In this document: in pieces, positions 18,190 through 27,187 of the stretch
How positions within the stretch are numbered: the stretch's first letter is position 1
Layout of the letters: the number at the start of each line of letters is the position of its first letter
Assembly (NCBI GenBank): GCA_913061325.1
Contig: CAJXUU010000008.1
Span: 1 to 43,712 of the forward strand
Direction: 5' to 3'
Length of the DNA: 43,712 nucleotides
From: an uncultured Saprospirales bacterium
GTDB lineage: Bacteria > Bacteroidota > Bacteroidia > Chitinophagales > Saprospiraceae
Made by a program: the position numbers and the translations under genes
The notes under the pieces: generated by a model
Database searches by the model: none
What the model saw: only the letters and a program-made list of their open reading frames with translations
What the model was told of the DNA's origin: nothing

Positions 18190-18275
18190 ATTATTCTTTT
18201 TACACTCGATATTATAAAAACCAATTATTCAAGTGTATTATGATTAACGATTTAAATTATGGATTCGTTTGACTC

Positions 18276-19898
18276 TTATCTGATAACTCCGTCTACAACT
18301 AGCCTATCTTCTCGATTTGCTATTTCCCAAGTAGTATGAAAAATTAATCTACCAACTTTTGCCATTTTTTCAAAGTTGATCTTATCTATAGTATCTGTTG
18401 TTTTGTGATAATCTGCATGCACTCCATTAAAGAAGAAGATAGCTGGAACACCTTTTTTAGCAAAATTATAATGATCAGATCTGAAATAAAATCTATTTGG
18501 ATCCTCTTCAGAGTTGTAAGTATAATCTAAAGTTAATCCAGCATATTTTTTGTTTGCAGCTTCGTTAAGCTTATGTAGATCTGTGCTTAATCTGTCCGAA
18601 CCTATTACATAGATGTAATTTGGATTGTTAGTATATTTTTCGTCTACTCTACCTACCATATCTATATTTACATCAGCTACAGTTTTCTTCAAATCAAAAA
18701 TTGGATTTTCAGAATAGTACTCCGAGCCCAAAAGGCCTTTTTCTTCGCCCGTAACCAATAAGAATGCTACACTTCTTCTTGGCCCAAATCCTGCAGACTC
18801 CGCTAATCTGAATGCTTCAGCTAATTCCAAAACTGTAGTTGTTCCAGATCCGTTATCATCGGCTCCGTTGTATATATCATCTCCTCTCATTCCTAAGTGA
18901 TCGTAGTGTGCAGAAACGATTACTACTTCATCCTTTTTGTCTGTCCCTTCAATATAACCAAGAATGTTACTTCCATTCAGTACAGTAGCCTCTTTATTCA
19001 TATTCATTACAAATGGTGTAGTAAGTTTTACATCACATGCTTTTCCTTTTTTATTAGATCTCTTTCTAGACTTTATGACTTTTTTAGTCTTCTCCCCAAT
19101 GATCTCTTTTGCTATAGTACTTGAAATATATGCATGGTTCGCTATCGTAATTTTCTCTTTTGTCAAATCACCTAATGATAATACTGATCCAAGTAGTTTT
19201 CTTCTGTTTTCACCTAGCATTTTCTTGATGTCGTCTTCAATAATCAAAACTAGCTTCACACCATTTTTCTTTGCCACCTCAAGCTTTTTGTTAATGTCCG
19301 TAGTCCAATCAGACATTTCTGATGTTCCAGTTAACCATGAAGTACTATCTTTTTTCAAAGGCTCTCCTTTATTGATCATGATTACTTTTCCAGCAACATC
19401 ATTCTTTTTATAGTCACTATATTTATCATCGTCGATGCCATATCCTAAGTAGATAACTTCACCCGCAGTAATTGCTGGCATACTTTCATTCTTATCTGGG
19501 AAAGCAAGAAAATCCCATAAATGCTTGTATCTAGTTTCACCAATGAAAATATCAATATCAGTCCATTTTGAAAAAGTGAAAGCAACATATTGTCTGTAAC
19601 CTTTTTCTATTCCTTTGTTTTTTATCCCAATAGATCTAAAAAAATTAGAGATATAGTCTGCAGCTAAATTATTTCCTTTTGTACCAGTTTCACGACCTTG
19701 AAATTCATCACTCGCAATAACAGTAAGGTGATTTTTCATGTCTTCCGCTGTTATGGTATTAGCATATTTAACAGATGGATTGGATTCGTCAGTTGTCAAA
19801 ATAGCATTAGAATCAGGAACACTAACCCCACTAACATATTGTGCCTCAGCACTATAGAATGAAATTATGCATGCAAAAAGGAATATTTTCTTTATCAT
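18276..19898 (-). CDS. Secreted M28-family zinc aminopeptidase
   Basis: 540 residues from the second in-frame ATG, which gives a clean signal peptide (MIKKIFLFACIISFYSAEAQ); the longer reading from 19916 adds MTINIL before it. The M28 catalytic domain in the C-terminal half shows the two-zinc ligands: His in SAHYDHLG, Asp in NGADDNGSG, Glu-Glu in TGEEKGLLGSEYY, Asp in NIDMVGR and the last His in GVHADYHKTTDT. A PA-like insert sits between residues about 130 and 300. It should hydrolyse N-terminal residues of peptides in the periplasm or outside the cell. It is probably transcribed with surA downstream. Confidence 0.9.
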   Translation of the reverse strand: MIKKIFLFACIISFYSAEAQYVSGVSVPDSNAILTTDESNPSVKYANTITAEDMKNHLTVIASDEFQGRETGTKGNNLAADYISNFFRSIGIKNKGIEKGYRQYVAFTFSKWTDIDIFIGETRYKHLWDFLAFPDKNESMPAITAGEVIYLGYGIDDDKYSDYKKNDVAGKVIMINKGEPLKKDSTSWLTGTSEMSDWTTDINKKLEVAKKNGVKLVLIIEDDIKKMLGENRRKLLGSVLSLGDLTKEKITIANHAYISSTIAKEIIGEKTKKVIKSRKRSNKKGKACDVKLTTPFVMNMNKEATVLNGSNILGYIEGTDKKDEVVIVSAHYDHLGMRGDDIYNGADDNGSGTTTVLELAEAFRLAESAGFGPRRSVAFLLVTGEEKGLLGSEYYSENPIFDLKKTVADVNIDMVGRVDEKYTNNPNYIYVIGSDRLSTDLHKLNEAANKKYAGLTLDYTYNSEEDPNRFYFRSDHYNFAKKGVPAIFFFNGVHADYHKTTDTIDKINFEKMAKVGRLIFHTTWEIANREDRLVVDGVIR

Positions 19899-20079
19899 CA
19901 GAATATTTATTGTCATTATAAATAAGAAACGATGGAAGAGTACCCATCAAAAAGCGTGCAATAGTAGGCTTTATAAGCGTTAGAGCCAATTCTATTAGGT
20001 ACTTTTTGGAAATATTAACTGGTATTATTGTAAATCTGTTGTGTCAGGGGTAGACATTGTTTATAAATATTTAGAAAAT

Positions 20080-20901
20080 TTATTTTTTCATGATACTGGC
20101 CCACTCTGTCCAGGAACCATCATATATTGATTTATCATTAGAATTAACTAATTCTGTAGCCAACATAATAATACATGCCGTGACTCCTGACCCACAAGTA
20201 AATATCAATGGTTTATCACCAAGGCTATGTTCATCAAATATTAAACAAAGCTCTTGTACCGATTTATATTTATAATCATTCAAAAGGCTTTTGAAAGGAA
20301 TATTGATCGAATTTGGAATATTCCCACTCCGTATTTCCGGTCTAGGCTCTGGCACTAGACTGAAATACCGATCAGATGATCTTGCATCAATAAGAACGCT
20401 ATTACCAGATTTTATGTTTTCAGTAATCTCTTCTATCCCTTTCACAAGTTGAGTATCTAACCGAGCGGAGTACTTTACTTTTTCTATGAGAACATTCGGG
20501 AGGTCTACAACTTCGAACCCTTCATTTATCCATGCCGGCAAACCACCATCTAGAACGGCAACATTTTCATGACCCATAGCTTTAAATAAAAACCAGATTC
20601 TAGGACTAGTATATATTCCCAACCTATCTATAATTACAACTTTGCTTTCATTGCTTATGCCTAGTCGATTACATGTCGATTCGAATTGGTTTTCAGTTGG
20701 AAAGGTATTAGGAAAACGACCATTAGGATCTCCAAAATCTGACGTTAGATTTATTTTAATTGAGCCGCTTATACTGCAGCGCATATCGATATCTAATCCA
20801 ACTTTATCCTTTTTCTGGCCTACTTCAAGAATGACTAAATCGTCATCTAACAAATGATCATTCAACCACTCGGGACTTATGATATGTTCTATAGTTTCCA
20901 C
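20080..20901 (-). CDS. sseA: Tandem-rhodanese sulfurtransferase (thiosulfate/3-mercaptopyruvate type)
   Basis: A 273-residue cytoplasmic enzyme with an inactive N-terminal rhodanese domain (about residues 1-140) and a catalytic C-terminal one (about 150-273). The active-site loop is TCGSGVTA with Cys236; CG-S-G-V-T is the mercaptopyruvate sulfurtransferase form rather than the basic thiosulfate form. Conserved CH2-type segments include FLFKAMGHENVAVLDGG and LIDARSSDRY. It starts 3 bases after the rpiB stop, so the two form an operon. The symbol is given by family, not by proven orthology. Confidence 0.85.
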   Translation of the reverse strand: METIEHIISPEWLNDHLLDDDLVILEVGQKKDKVGLDIDMRCSISGSIKINLTSDFGDPNGRFPNTFPTENQFESTCNRLGISNESKVVIIDRLGIYTSPRIWFLFKAMGHENVAVLDGGLPAWINEGFEVVDLPNVLIEKVKYSARLDTQLVKGIEEITENIKSGNSVLIDARSSDRYFSLVPEPRPEIRSGNIPNSINIPFKSLLNDYKYKSVQELCLIFDEHSLGDKPLIFTCGSGVTACIIMLATELVNSNDKSIYDGSWTEWASIMKK

Positions 20902-20904
20902 AAT

Positions 20905-21336
20905 CTAGCACTTGCTAATTTTGTCCACTCTTCTTTGATGGCGACCACCTTCGAATTCTGTAGATATAAACGTTCTTACCATTTGTCTTGCTAATCTTGC
21001 ACTTACAAATCTAGCGGGGATTGATATGATATTTGCATCATTATGTTGTCTTGCCAGTGATGCAATTTCGTTCTTCCAACATAATGCTGCTCTAATATTC
21101 TTATGTTTATTTGCCGACATAGATACACCATTACCACTACCACAAATAAGTACTCCTAAGTTTACACTCCCGTTTTCCACAAGGTCTGCGACTGGATGTA
21201 CAAAATCAGGATAATCTACACTATCTGTAGAGTAGGTTCCTTTATCAATTACTTCTACTCCTTCTTTTTTTAATACTCTGATGATTGTATCCTTATAATC
21301 AAATCCAGCGTGATCACAGCCAATAGCAACTTTCAT
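20905..21336 (-). CDS. rpiB: Ribose-5-phosphate isomerase B
   Basis: A 143-residue enzyme that interconverts ribose 5-phosphate and ribulose 5-phosphate in the pentose phosphate pathway. The RpiB/LacAB signatures are complete: IGCDHAGFDYK at the start, YPDF, the catalytic Cys65 in LICGSGNGVSMSANK, RAALCW and NDANIISIPAR. It is the usual length and the first gene of a unit with the sulfurtransferase. Its promoter must overlap the palindrome and terminator at 21368-21427. Confidence 0.95.
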   Translation of the reverse strand: MKVAIGCDHAGFDYKDTIIRVLKKEGVEVIDKGTYSTDSVDYPDFVHPVADLVENGSVNLGVLICGSGNGVSMSANKHKNIRAALCWKNEIASLARQHNDANIISIPARFVSARLARQMVRTFISTEFEGGRHQRRVDKISKC

Positions 21337-21367
21337 TTTCTTTAATTTATTATTTAGAATATTAATT

Positions 21368-21390
21368 AAATAGTGATAGTCTCACTATTT
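21368..21390. promoter_or_regulatory. Palindrome in the rpiB upstream region
   Basis: The 9-bp inverted repeat AAATAGTGA-N5-TCACTATTT lies 32 bases upstream of rpiB and next to the DUF2723 terminator. It could be an operator or part of a double terminator. Confidence 0.4.
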
Positions 21391-21427
21391 AAAAAAGCGA
21401 CACCAATTCAATGGTGTCGCTTTTCTT
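21391..21427 (-). terminator. Terminator of the DUF2723 gene
   Basis: A 13-bp stem, AAAAGCGACACCA / TGGTGTCGCTTTT, which read on the minus strand ends in a T-run. It is 8 bases after the stop codon. Confidence 0.88.
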
Positions 21428-21434
21428 TAGTTTT

Positions 21435-24400
21435 TTAATCTCTGATCGAATTAACCGAGTATGAACCCAAAAGATCATTTATTTCTTTATCGAAATCCGG
21501 ATCTTGTAACTCTTTACTTAGTCGCAAAACATCTGTTATTCCTCTCATGTAGAATCCCATGTCTTGCTCGAAGCTAGTCATTTCATCATTATCTAATGAC
21601 TCGAAGAATTTCATATACTGGCTACTTTCATTGGCTAAAATTCTAAGGTGATTTTTAGCTTCTTCATATTCACCAGCTCTTACCAATACATTGATAAACG
21701 GGACAACTCCTGCATCATAAGCAAAGTTCATGTGAGGGAATCCTTCAAAGTACTTCTTTGCCATATCAGCAGCTCTTATGTGATCACCTTTTTGGCTAAA
21801 ACCTGCTGCAGCTCTTAACAATGCCATTTTCATTGCTTGTACCTCTGCCATGTAGTTTTTATCAACGAATAGGTCTTTTTTATCAAAGTTTCCCCAGGTC
21901 CACTTAGTCATTACATTATTATGAATGGCATCAAGATCAGCCCTACCACTGCCATAAATTGCCAATGTCTTATCACTCTTAGTTTTTATAGGAACTAGTC
22001 TAAGTGCAAGACCTTCTAACTGCATATAATCATTTAACCCCTGTAGCTTCTCATTCTTACAGGTAGTAGCAAAGTAAATAGGTCGATCATAGAAATTAGA
22101 AGCAATTATATCCAACACGGCTAGGTCATCTTTCAATAAATATCCTTTTCCTTTACCATATCTGATATCAATCTTTTTCACATATTCTGCACCATCGTCT
22201 TTCAACATTCCGGTAGCTCGATACTTAGATTCATTGATAGGTATAAACAAGTGTTTAGAAGTTATTATAGTCTGTCCATCATTTTCATTCTTTGGACTAG
22301 CTACAAATTCTAATGCTCTCAATGCAGGCATTGGCACATCGATTACTTTATCCGCTGGATTATTGGGGTTGTAGAAAAATACTTGATTTCTCTTCTTACC
22401 TCTTATGGCTTCCGCAGGTATTGTCAGCTTGATAGGGGCAGAGTCATTGACTTTGTTTCTTAGCTTATTAATATACCAATCCACCGCAATCAGACTCAAG
22501 TTAACCACACGAACATCAGTCCGAATGCCTTCTACTTCTTGAGCATACCAAAGTGGATATGTATCATTGTCTCCATACGTGAATAGGATTGCATCTTTCT
22601 CAACAGAATTTAAGAAGTTTGCTGCATAATCTCTAGATGCTTCGATATCAGCTCTACTAGAATCATCAAAGTTTTGGAAACCCATTATGATCGGTGCTGA
22701 TAATACCAATACTCCTGCAATAACAGCTGGCATCATACCAGACATACTAGTTTTAGACTTCAATAAATCATAAACCCCCAGCACACCCATGCCGATCCAC
22801 ATACTGAATGCCATAAAGGAACCTGCAAAGATATAATCCCGTTCTCTTGGCTCATTTGGTGGTTGGTTAGAATATATGATAATTCCCAATCCTGTCAGTA
22901 AGAACATAATCAGGAGAGATACAAACTCCAATCTACTTCTAGAGAAATGCCACAGTAAACCAAAAAGACCAAAAAATAGTGGCAGGAAATAATATGTATT
23001 ATTGGCCTTATTATTGGCCATTGTGTCCGGCACAGCATCCATATTGTATAATTTTGCCTCATCAAAAGGCTTGATACCTGACAACCAATTTCCATCTTTT
23101 TTATTCCAATAGTAGTACCCTTGGTCACCGTTTTGTTTTCCTACAAAATTCCACATGAAATATCTCCAATACATCCAGCTTACTTGATATTTCATCATGA
23201 AAGCCATATTGTATCCCATACCAGGTTTCCCTTGAATGTCTCCTGTCAGCCTTTGGCGGTACATCTTATGAAGGTCTGGCCTAGAAGATTCTGTGTGACC
23301 TATTCTTGGAAATAGTATTTTGTCTTTGTTCGCATATACATACGTGAATTTCTCATCTACGATTTCATATTGATCCCCTACTAAACCGTATCTTTCTTCA
23401 CGATCTACCTTCTTTGGTTTTGCATCATAATGAGGACCATGTACTAATGCTCTTTCTCCATATTGCTCTCTATTCAGATAAGGTAACAATCTAGTCGCAT
23501 CACTCGGAGTATTCATATTTACCGGAGTATCCGCATTTGCTCTGATAACGACTGTACCTATGGTTGAGAAAGCAACCGTAACTAGTATTGATGCAACTGT
23601 GAATAATTGTAATGTATAATTTCCTTTTTTATGAGCATATCTTAATGTCAAATATCCTAAAGCGCCTAATACCAATACTGTTGGAATCAACCCGGAATGT
23701 ACCGGCATCCCTAAACTATTGACCATGAATACGTCCATATTTTTCCATAGTGTAGGTATCATTACGATGATCACTTTCTGATAAAACCCGATAGCAATCA
23801 CACCTGCTACCAAAGCCAATAGTCCTCCTAATAGGCTTCTCTTTTCATATTTTTTATAATAATACAACAATGCTATCGCAGGAAATGTCAACAAACTCAA
23901 TAAGTGAACTCCTATCGAAAGCCCCGCAGCGAACATACTTAGTACCAACCATCTGTCAGAATCTTTTTCATCTGGAAGGTAGTACCATTTCACAGCTGCC
24001 CAATATGTCAAAGCTGTAAACATAGTAGACATTGCATATACTTCACCCTCTACAGCTGAAAACCATATACTTGAAGCAAACGCTGTTGCCAATCCAGTAG
24101 TCAATCCAGCAAAAGAAAGCGCTATGTTCTGTCCTTCATCAGTATCACCATCTTTACCTACAAGTCCGATCTTACCGAACATCATAGTGATCCATCCAGC
24201 AAAAACCGCGGCCAGTGATGTCGCCATTCCTGACATGATATTTATTGCAAAAGCAATATCCGAAGGTGTATCAGATAATATTGTCGCAAACCATGTAAAC
24301 ATTCTTCCAATAAGGAGAAAAGTAGGAGCACCAGGTGGGTGAACTACTTGAAGTTTGTATGCTCCAAGTATAAATTCTCCACAATCCCAAAGGCTACCAA

Positions 24401-24488
24401 CGCGCTCCGCAGACATGAAAAACACAATAAATGTGATCAAGAATATCGCTATTCCTGTGATATTAAAATACTTTTTCAATGAGGTCAT
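21435..24488 (-). CDS. DUF2723 membrane protein, GT-C-type glycosyltransferase-like
   Basis: A 1017-residue inner-membrane protein. The N-terminal DUF2723 signature SLWDCGEFILGAYKLQVVHP with PGAP following (about residues 32-56) is clear. About a dozen membrane helices fill the first 600 residues. The soluble C-terminal part (about 620-1017) ends in helical TPR-like repeats. By family knowledge DUF2723 includes human TMEM260, a protein O-mannosyltransferase, so an O-glycosylation role using a lipid-linked sugar is likely; the acidic residues in WDCGEF would be part of the active site. It is monocistronic, with a -7 box 22 bases upstream and a strong terminator. Confidence 0.85.
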   Translation of the reverse strand: MTSLKKYFNITGIAIFLITFIVFFMSAERVGSLWDCGEFILGAYKLQVVHPPGAPTFLLIGRMFTWFATILSDTPSDIAFAINIMSGMATSLAAVFAGWITMMFGKIGLVGKDGDTDEGQNIALSFAGLTTGLATAFASSIWFSAVEGEVYAMSTMFTALTYWAAVKWYYLPDEKDSDRWLVLSMFAAGLSIGVHLLSLLTFPAIALLYYYKKYEKRSLLGGLLALVAGVIAIGFYQKVIIVMIPTLWKNMDVFMVNSLGMPVHSGLIPTVLVLGALGYLTLRYAHKKGNYTLQLFTVASILVTVAFSTIGTVVIRANADTPVNMNTPSDATRLLPYLNREQYGERALVHGPHYDAKPKKVDREERYGLVGDQYEIVDEKFTYVYANKDKILFPRIGHTESSRPDLHKMYRQRLTGDIQGKPGMGYNMAFMMKYQVSWMYWRYFMWNFVGKQNGDQGYYYWNKKDGNWLSGIKPFDEAKLYNMDAVPDTMANNKANNTYYFLPLFFGLFGLLWHFSRSRLEFVSLLIMFLLTGLGIIIYSNQPPNEPRERDYIFAGSFMAFSMWIGMGVLGVYDLLKSKTSMSGMMPAVIAGVLVLSAPIIMGFQNFDDSSRADIEASRDYAANFLNSVEKDAILFTYGDNDTYPLWYAQEVEGIRTDVRVVNLSLIAVDWYINKLRNKVNDSAPIKLTIPAEAIRGKKRNQVFFYNPNNPADKVIDVPMPALRALEFVASPKNENDGQTIITSKHLFIPINESKYRATGMLKDDGAEYVKKIDIRYGKGKGYLLKDDLAVLDIIASNFYDRPIYFATTCKNEKLQGLNDYMQLEGLALRLVPIKTKSDKTLAIYGSGRADLDAIHNNVMTKWTWGNFDKKDLFVDKNYMAEVQAMKMALLRAAAGFSQKGDHIRAADMAKKYFEGFPHMNFAYDAGVVPFINVLVRAGEYEEAKNHLRILANESSQYMKFFESLDNDEMTSFEQDMGFYMRGITDVLRLSKELQDPDFDKEINDLLGSYSVNSIRD

Positions 24489-24510
24489 AATCGTTTTATG
24501 ATTTTCAGCA

Positions 24511-24518
24511 CAAATGTA
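24511..24518 (-). promoter_or_regulatory. -7 box of the DUF2723 gene
   Basis: On the minus strand TACATTTG matches TAnnTTTG and lies 22 bases before the start codon. It is identical to the ABC exporter -7 box. No clear -33 was found. Confidence 0.55.
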
Positions 24519-24554
24519 AGAAAATTAACATGTATTTCTGAGTCCATTTTTTAC

Positions 24555-24717
24555 TTAGGAATGATACATTAATAATGTTCGCTTTTATACACGGGTATTA
24601 TATTTTTCAACAAGGCAAAAAACGTAGACAATGCAGGGCATTGGCGAGGCTTTTTAACGCTGTAGAAAAATAAAATAACAAGTAGAAAATGTTACTTTAT
24701 TATTGAATCATTCCTTA
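24555..24717. mobile_element. MITE-like element family 1, copy 1
   Basis: The 163-bp element has imperfect terminal inverted repeats, TTAGGAATGATACATTAATAA on the left and, inverted, CTAAGGAATGATTCAATAATA on the right. TTA lies at each outer edge, possibly a 3-bp target duplication. The centre has the hairpin CAATGC-AGG-GCATTG next to GGCAAAAAACG and GGCTTTTTAACG. No ORF is present. A second copy is at 34921-35084. Confidence 0.8.
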
Positions 24718-25053
24718 GAAAAGCGCTCGATATTCATATCTCTATCTTGCTATATAATTATGTGAAATTACATGTTTCTATTTTCCAAAAACAATACATA
24801 ATTAATACCTTAAAAATTAAGGAGAGAATTAGACCAGAGATTAACATCTCATTGACTGAGCAAGGGTACCTTGTTAATGAAAATATTTAGGTCAAATTAG
24901 TTATTTTAACTACTTTAGAATATAAGAATTCATGCGGATTAAATTAAAGTACAAAATGAGATTGAATAGTTTGCATTAATATGAAGTACAATAATTTGGC
25001 TCAATAAATGATATTTTATACATTGAATGATCAAAGCATAAAGGCAAAAGACT
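24718..25053. other. Upstream region of the GCS2-CBS gene
   Basis: An AT-rich gap of about 335 bases between the MITE-like element and the next start codon. No convincing ORF, terminator or consensus -7 box was seen. Confidence 0.4.
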
Positions 25054-26976
25054 ATGGGAGAACAACGAGTATCAAAAGTGACAGATCAAAAGCAAATGCA
25101 AAAATTTGTAAAATCGCTTCTTAAAGATGTGCAAGCACTTGAGTACATGATAGATAACGATTGGTTTGACACCGGAATAACTCGAATGGGAGCAGAACAA
25201 GAAATGGCTCTCGTTCATAAAGACACTTTTAAGCCTAATTGCATAGCAATGGAAGCTTTAGATAAGATGAAAGACTATGATTGGGTAGAAACTGAGCTTG
25301 CAAAGTTTAATCTAGAAACCAACCTTACTCCTAGAGAATTAACAAAAGCATGTTTTAGCCAACTCCACAAAGAAAATTCAACAAATCTTGATAAAATTCA
25401 AGCTGTACTAGACACCCTCGATACTAATATAGTCCTTACTGGAATACTGCCGACGTTAAGGAAGTTTGACCTCGAAATGGAGAATCTCACACCGAAAAAG
25501 AGATACAAAGCACTCATGGAAGCCATCAATGAGCAATTGATTGGCTCAGCATATGAATTGCGACTTACTGGTATTGACGAACTGCTAGTCAAGCATGATT
25601 CTCCACTATTGGAAGCATGTAATACGAGTTTTCAGATTCACTTACAAGTCGATCCTGATGATTTTGTACATGTATATAATATAGCTCAAGCTATTACAGC
25701 ACCTGTAATGGCCATTGCTGCCAATTCTCCAATTGTATTTGGAAGACGACTATGGCATGAATCTAGAATCGCACTCTTCCAACAATCACTTGATACGCGA
25801 ACAACCCATGATCACATGAGAGAACGTAGTCCAAGGGTTTCTTTTGGAAAGAATTGGCTTCAAGATTCTGTCATGGAGATATACAAAGAAGATATTTCAA
25901 GATTCCGAGTATTAATCAGTTCTGATGTAACAGAAGATTCTCTAGAAATGATAAAAAATGGAGAGGTGCCAAAACTAAGGTCACTTCAAGTCCACAACTC
26001 CACTGTATACAGATGGAACAGACCTTGTTATGGTATCAGTGATAATGGAAAACCTCACCTAAGAATAGAAAATAGAGTAATCCCCGCTGGACCAACAGTT
26101 CTTGATGAAGTAGCAAATGCTTGCTTCTGGTTAGGTCTCACTTTGGGAATGGCTGACGAAATAAAAGACATAAGAGAGTTGATGTCATTTGAAGATGCAA
26201 GAGATAACTTTGGCAAAGCTGCTAGATTCGGAATAGATAGCAAGTTTACATGGTTCAATGATAAGAAAGTGACCTGTGTTGACTTGATTATTAATGAACT
26301 ACTTCCAATAGCTAGAAAAGGGCTCAAAAAGAGAAAAGTAGCTCAAAAAGATATCGATCTTTATCTTGGTATTATACAAGAACGTGCTGAATCACATATG
26401 AATGGTGCTAGATGGCAATTAAGATCGTATACAGAATTGATCAAAAAGTCTTCCAGAGATGAAGCGTTAACTGTATTGACATCGGCTATGATCAAAAATC
26501 AACAAAGTGGAATTCCTGTGCATAAGTGGGAGATGCCTGACCTTAAAGACTTAGCTGATTATAAGCCATCGCAACTAAAAGTATCAGAATTTATGATGAC
26601 GGACTTATTTACTGTACAGAAAAATGACATCATAGAATTAGTAGCTGAAATGCTCGACTGGCAAAAGATAAGATATGCTCCTGTGGAAGATATTAAAGGA
26701 AATCTTGTAGGTCTCGTTTCCCGTAGATTAATATTAAGAAGTCTAATCAAAAATAAACGAAGCAAAAAGACAAGCACTGTGGAGGATGTCATGCTTAAAA
26801 ATCCTATTACAATCGATCATAATGATACTATACTCAATGCTATGAAAATGATGAAAGAAAATCAAATTGGTTGCTTGCCTGTAATACAGAACGGAGAATT
26901 GGCTGGTGTAATCACAGAGATGGATTTCTTACGTATATCGGGTCGATTGATTCAAAGATTAGAAGAGAAGGAATAG
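25054..26976 (+). CDS. Glutamate-cysteine ligase family 2 (GCS2)-like protein with C-terminal CBS pair
   Basis: A 640-residue two-part protein. Residues about 35-490 are GCS2-like (carboxylate-amine ligase of the glutamine synthetase fold): GAEQEMALVHKDTF with the metal-binding Glu pair, NTSFQIHLQVDP, FGRRLWHESRIALF, and HLRIENRVIPAGPT. Residues about 525-635 hold two CBS motifs (VSEFMMTDLFTVQKND and VEDVMLKNPITIDHNDTI, with GLVSRR and GVITEMDFLR), an adenosine-nucleotide-sensing module. The likely reaction is ATP-dependent glutamate-amine ligation under nucleotide control; true gamma-glutamylcysteine synthesis is not shown. Its TAG stop lies inside the target duplication of a MITE-like insertion. 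Confidence 0.85.
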   Translation: MGEQRVSKVTDQKQMQKFVKSLLKDVQALEYMIDNDWFDTGITRMGAEQEMALVHKDTFKPNCIAMEALDKMKDYDWVETELAKFNLETNLTPRELTKACFSQLHKENSTNLDKIQAVLDTLDTNIVLTGILPTLRKFDLEMENLTPKKRYKALMEAINEQLIGSAYELRLTGIDELLVKHDSPLLEACNTSFQIHLQVDPDDFVHVYNIAQAITAPVMAIAANSPIVFGRRLWHESRIALFQQSLDTRTTHDHMRERSPRVSFGKNWLQDSVMEIYKEDISRFRVLISSDVTEDSLEMIKNGEVPKLRSLQVHNSTVYRWNRPCYGISDNGKPHLRIENRVIPAGPTVLDEVANACFWLGLTLGMADEIKDIRELMSFEDARDNFGKAARFGIDSKFTWFNDKKVTCVDLIINELLPIARKGLKKRKVAQKDIDLYLGIIQERAESHMNGARWQLRSYTELIKKSSRDEALTVLTSAMIKNQQSGIPVHKWEMPDLKDLADYKPSQLKVSEFMMTDLFTVQKNDIIELVAEMLDWQKIRYAPVEDIKGNLVGLVSRRLILRSLIKNKRSKKTSTVEDVMLKNPITIDHNDTILNAMKMMKENQIGCLPVIQNGELAGVITEMDFLRISGRLIQRLEEKE

Positions 26977-27144
26977 TTGAGTCCACTCCGAAAAGTATCA
27001 ATTTCTTCAAAATAAATTATTTTGAATGAGATTTGTATTTTTTGAAATTCAGTGATGCCTGAGCATCAGTTAATTGAAATAAATGAAAATATCGCCAAAA
27101 GAAACATTTTTAGTGTTGAGGAGTTTTCGGAGTGGACTCATAGT
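26974..27144. mobile_element. MITE-like element family 2 with TAGT target duplication
   Basis: A 163-bp element (26978-27140) with perfect 17-bp terminal inverted repeats TGAGTCCACTCCGAAAA / TTTTCGGAGTGGACTCA. It is flanked on both sides by TAGT (26974-26977 and 27141-27144), a 4-bp direct repeat expected from transposition. Internal palindromes are CAAAATAA-ATTATTTTG and the hairpin TGATGC-CTGA-GCATCA. It has no ORF. The left TAGT contains the stop codon of the upstream gene. Confidence 0.82.
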
Positions 27145-27175
27145 TTAATATGAGTACAAATATTATCCAATTTTA

Positions 27176-27183
27176 TACCTTTG
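27176..27183 (+). promoter_or_regulatory. -7 box immediately before the gene at 27188
   Basis: TACCTTTG followed by C is a perfect Bacteroidota -7 box, only 4 bases before the ATG. Transcription would then start at or next to the A of the ATG, implying a leaderless mRNA. A -33 TTTG is not obvious. Confidence 0.5.
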
Positions 27184-27187
27184 CACG

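Noticed and set aside
24555-24717. Bidirectional terminator or small RNA instead of a MITE
   Set aside because: A near full-length homologous copy lies 10 kb away in an unrelated context with matching ends, which a terminator would not explain. An RNA role of the central hairpin is not excluded.
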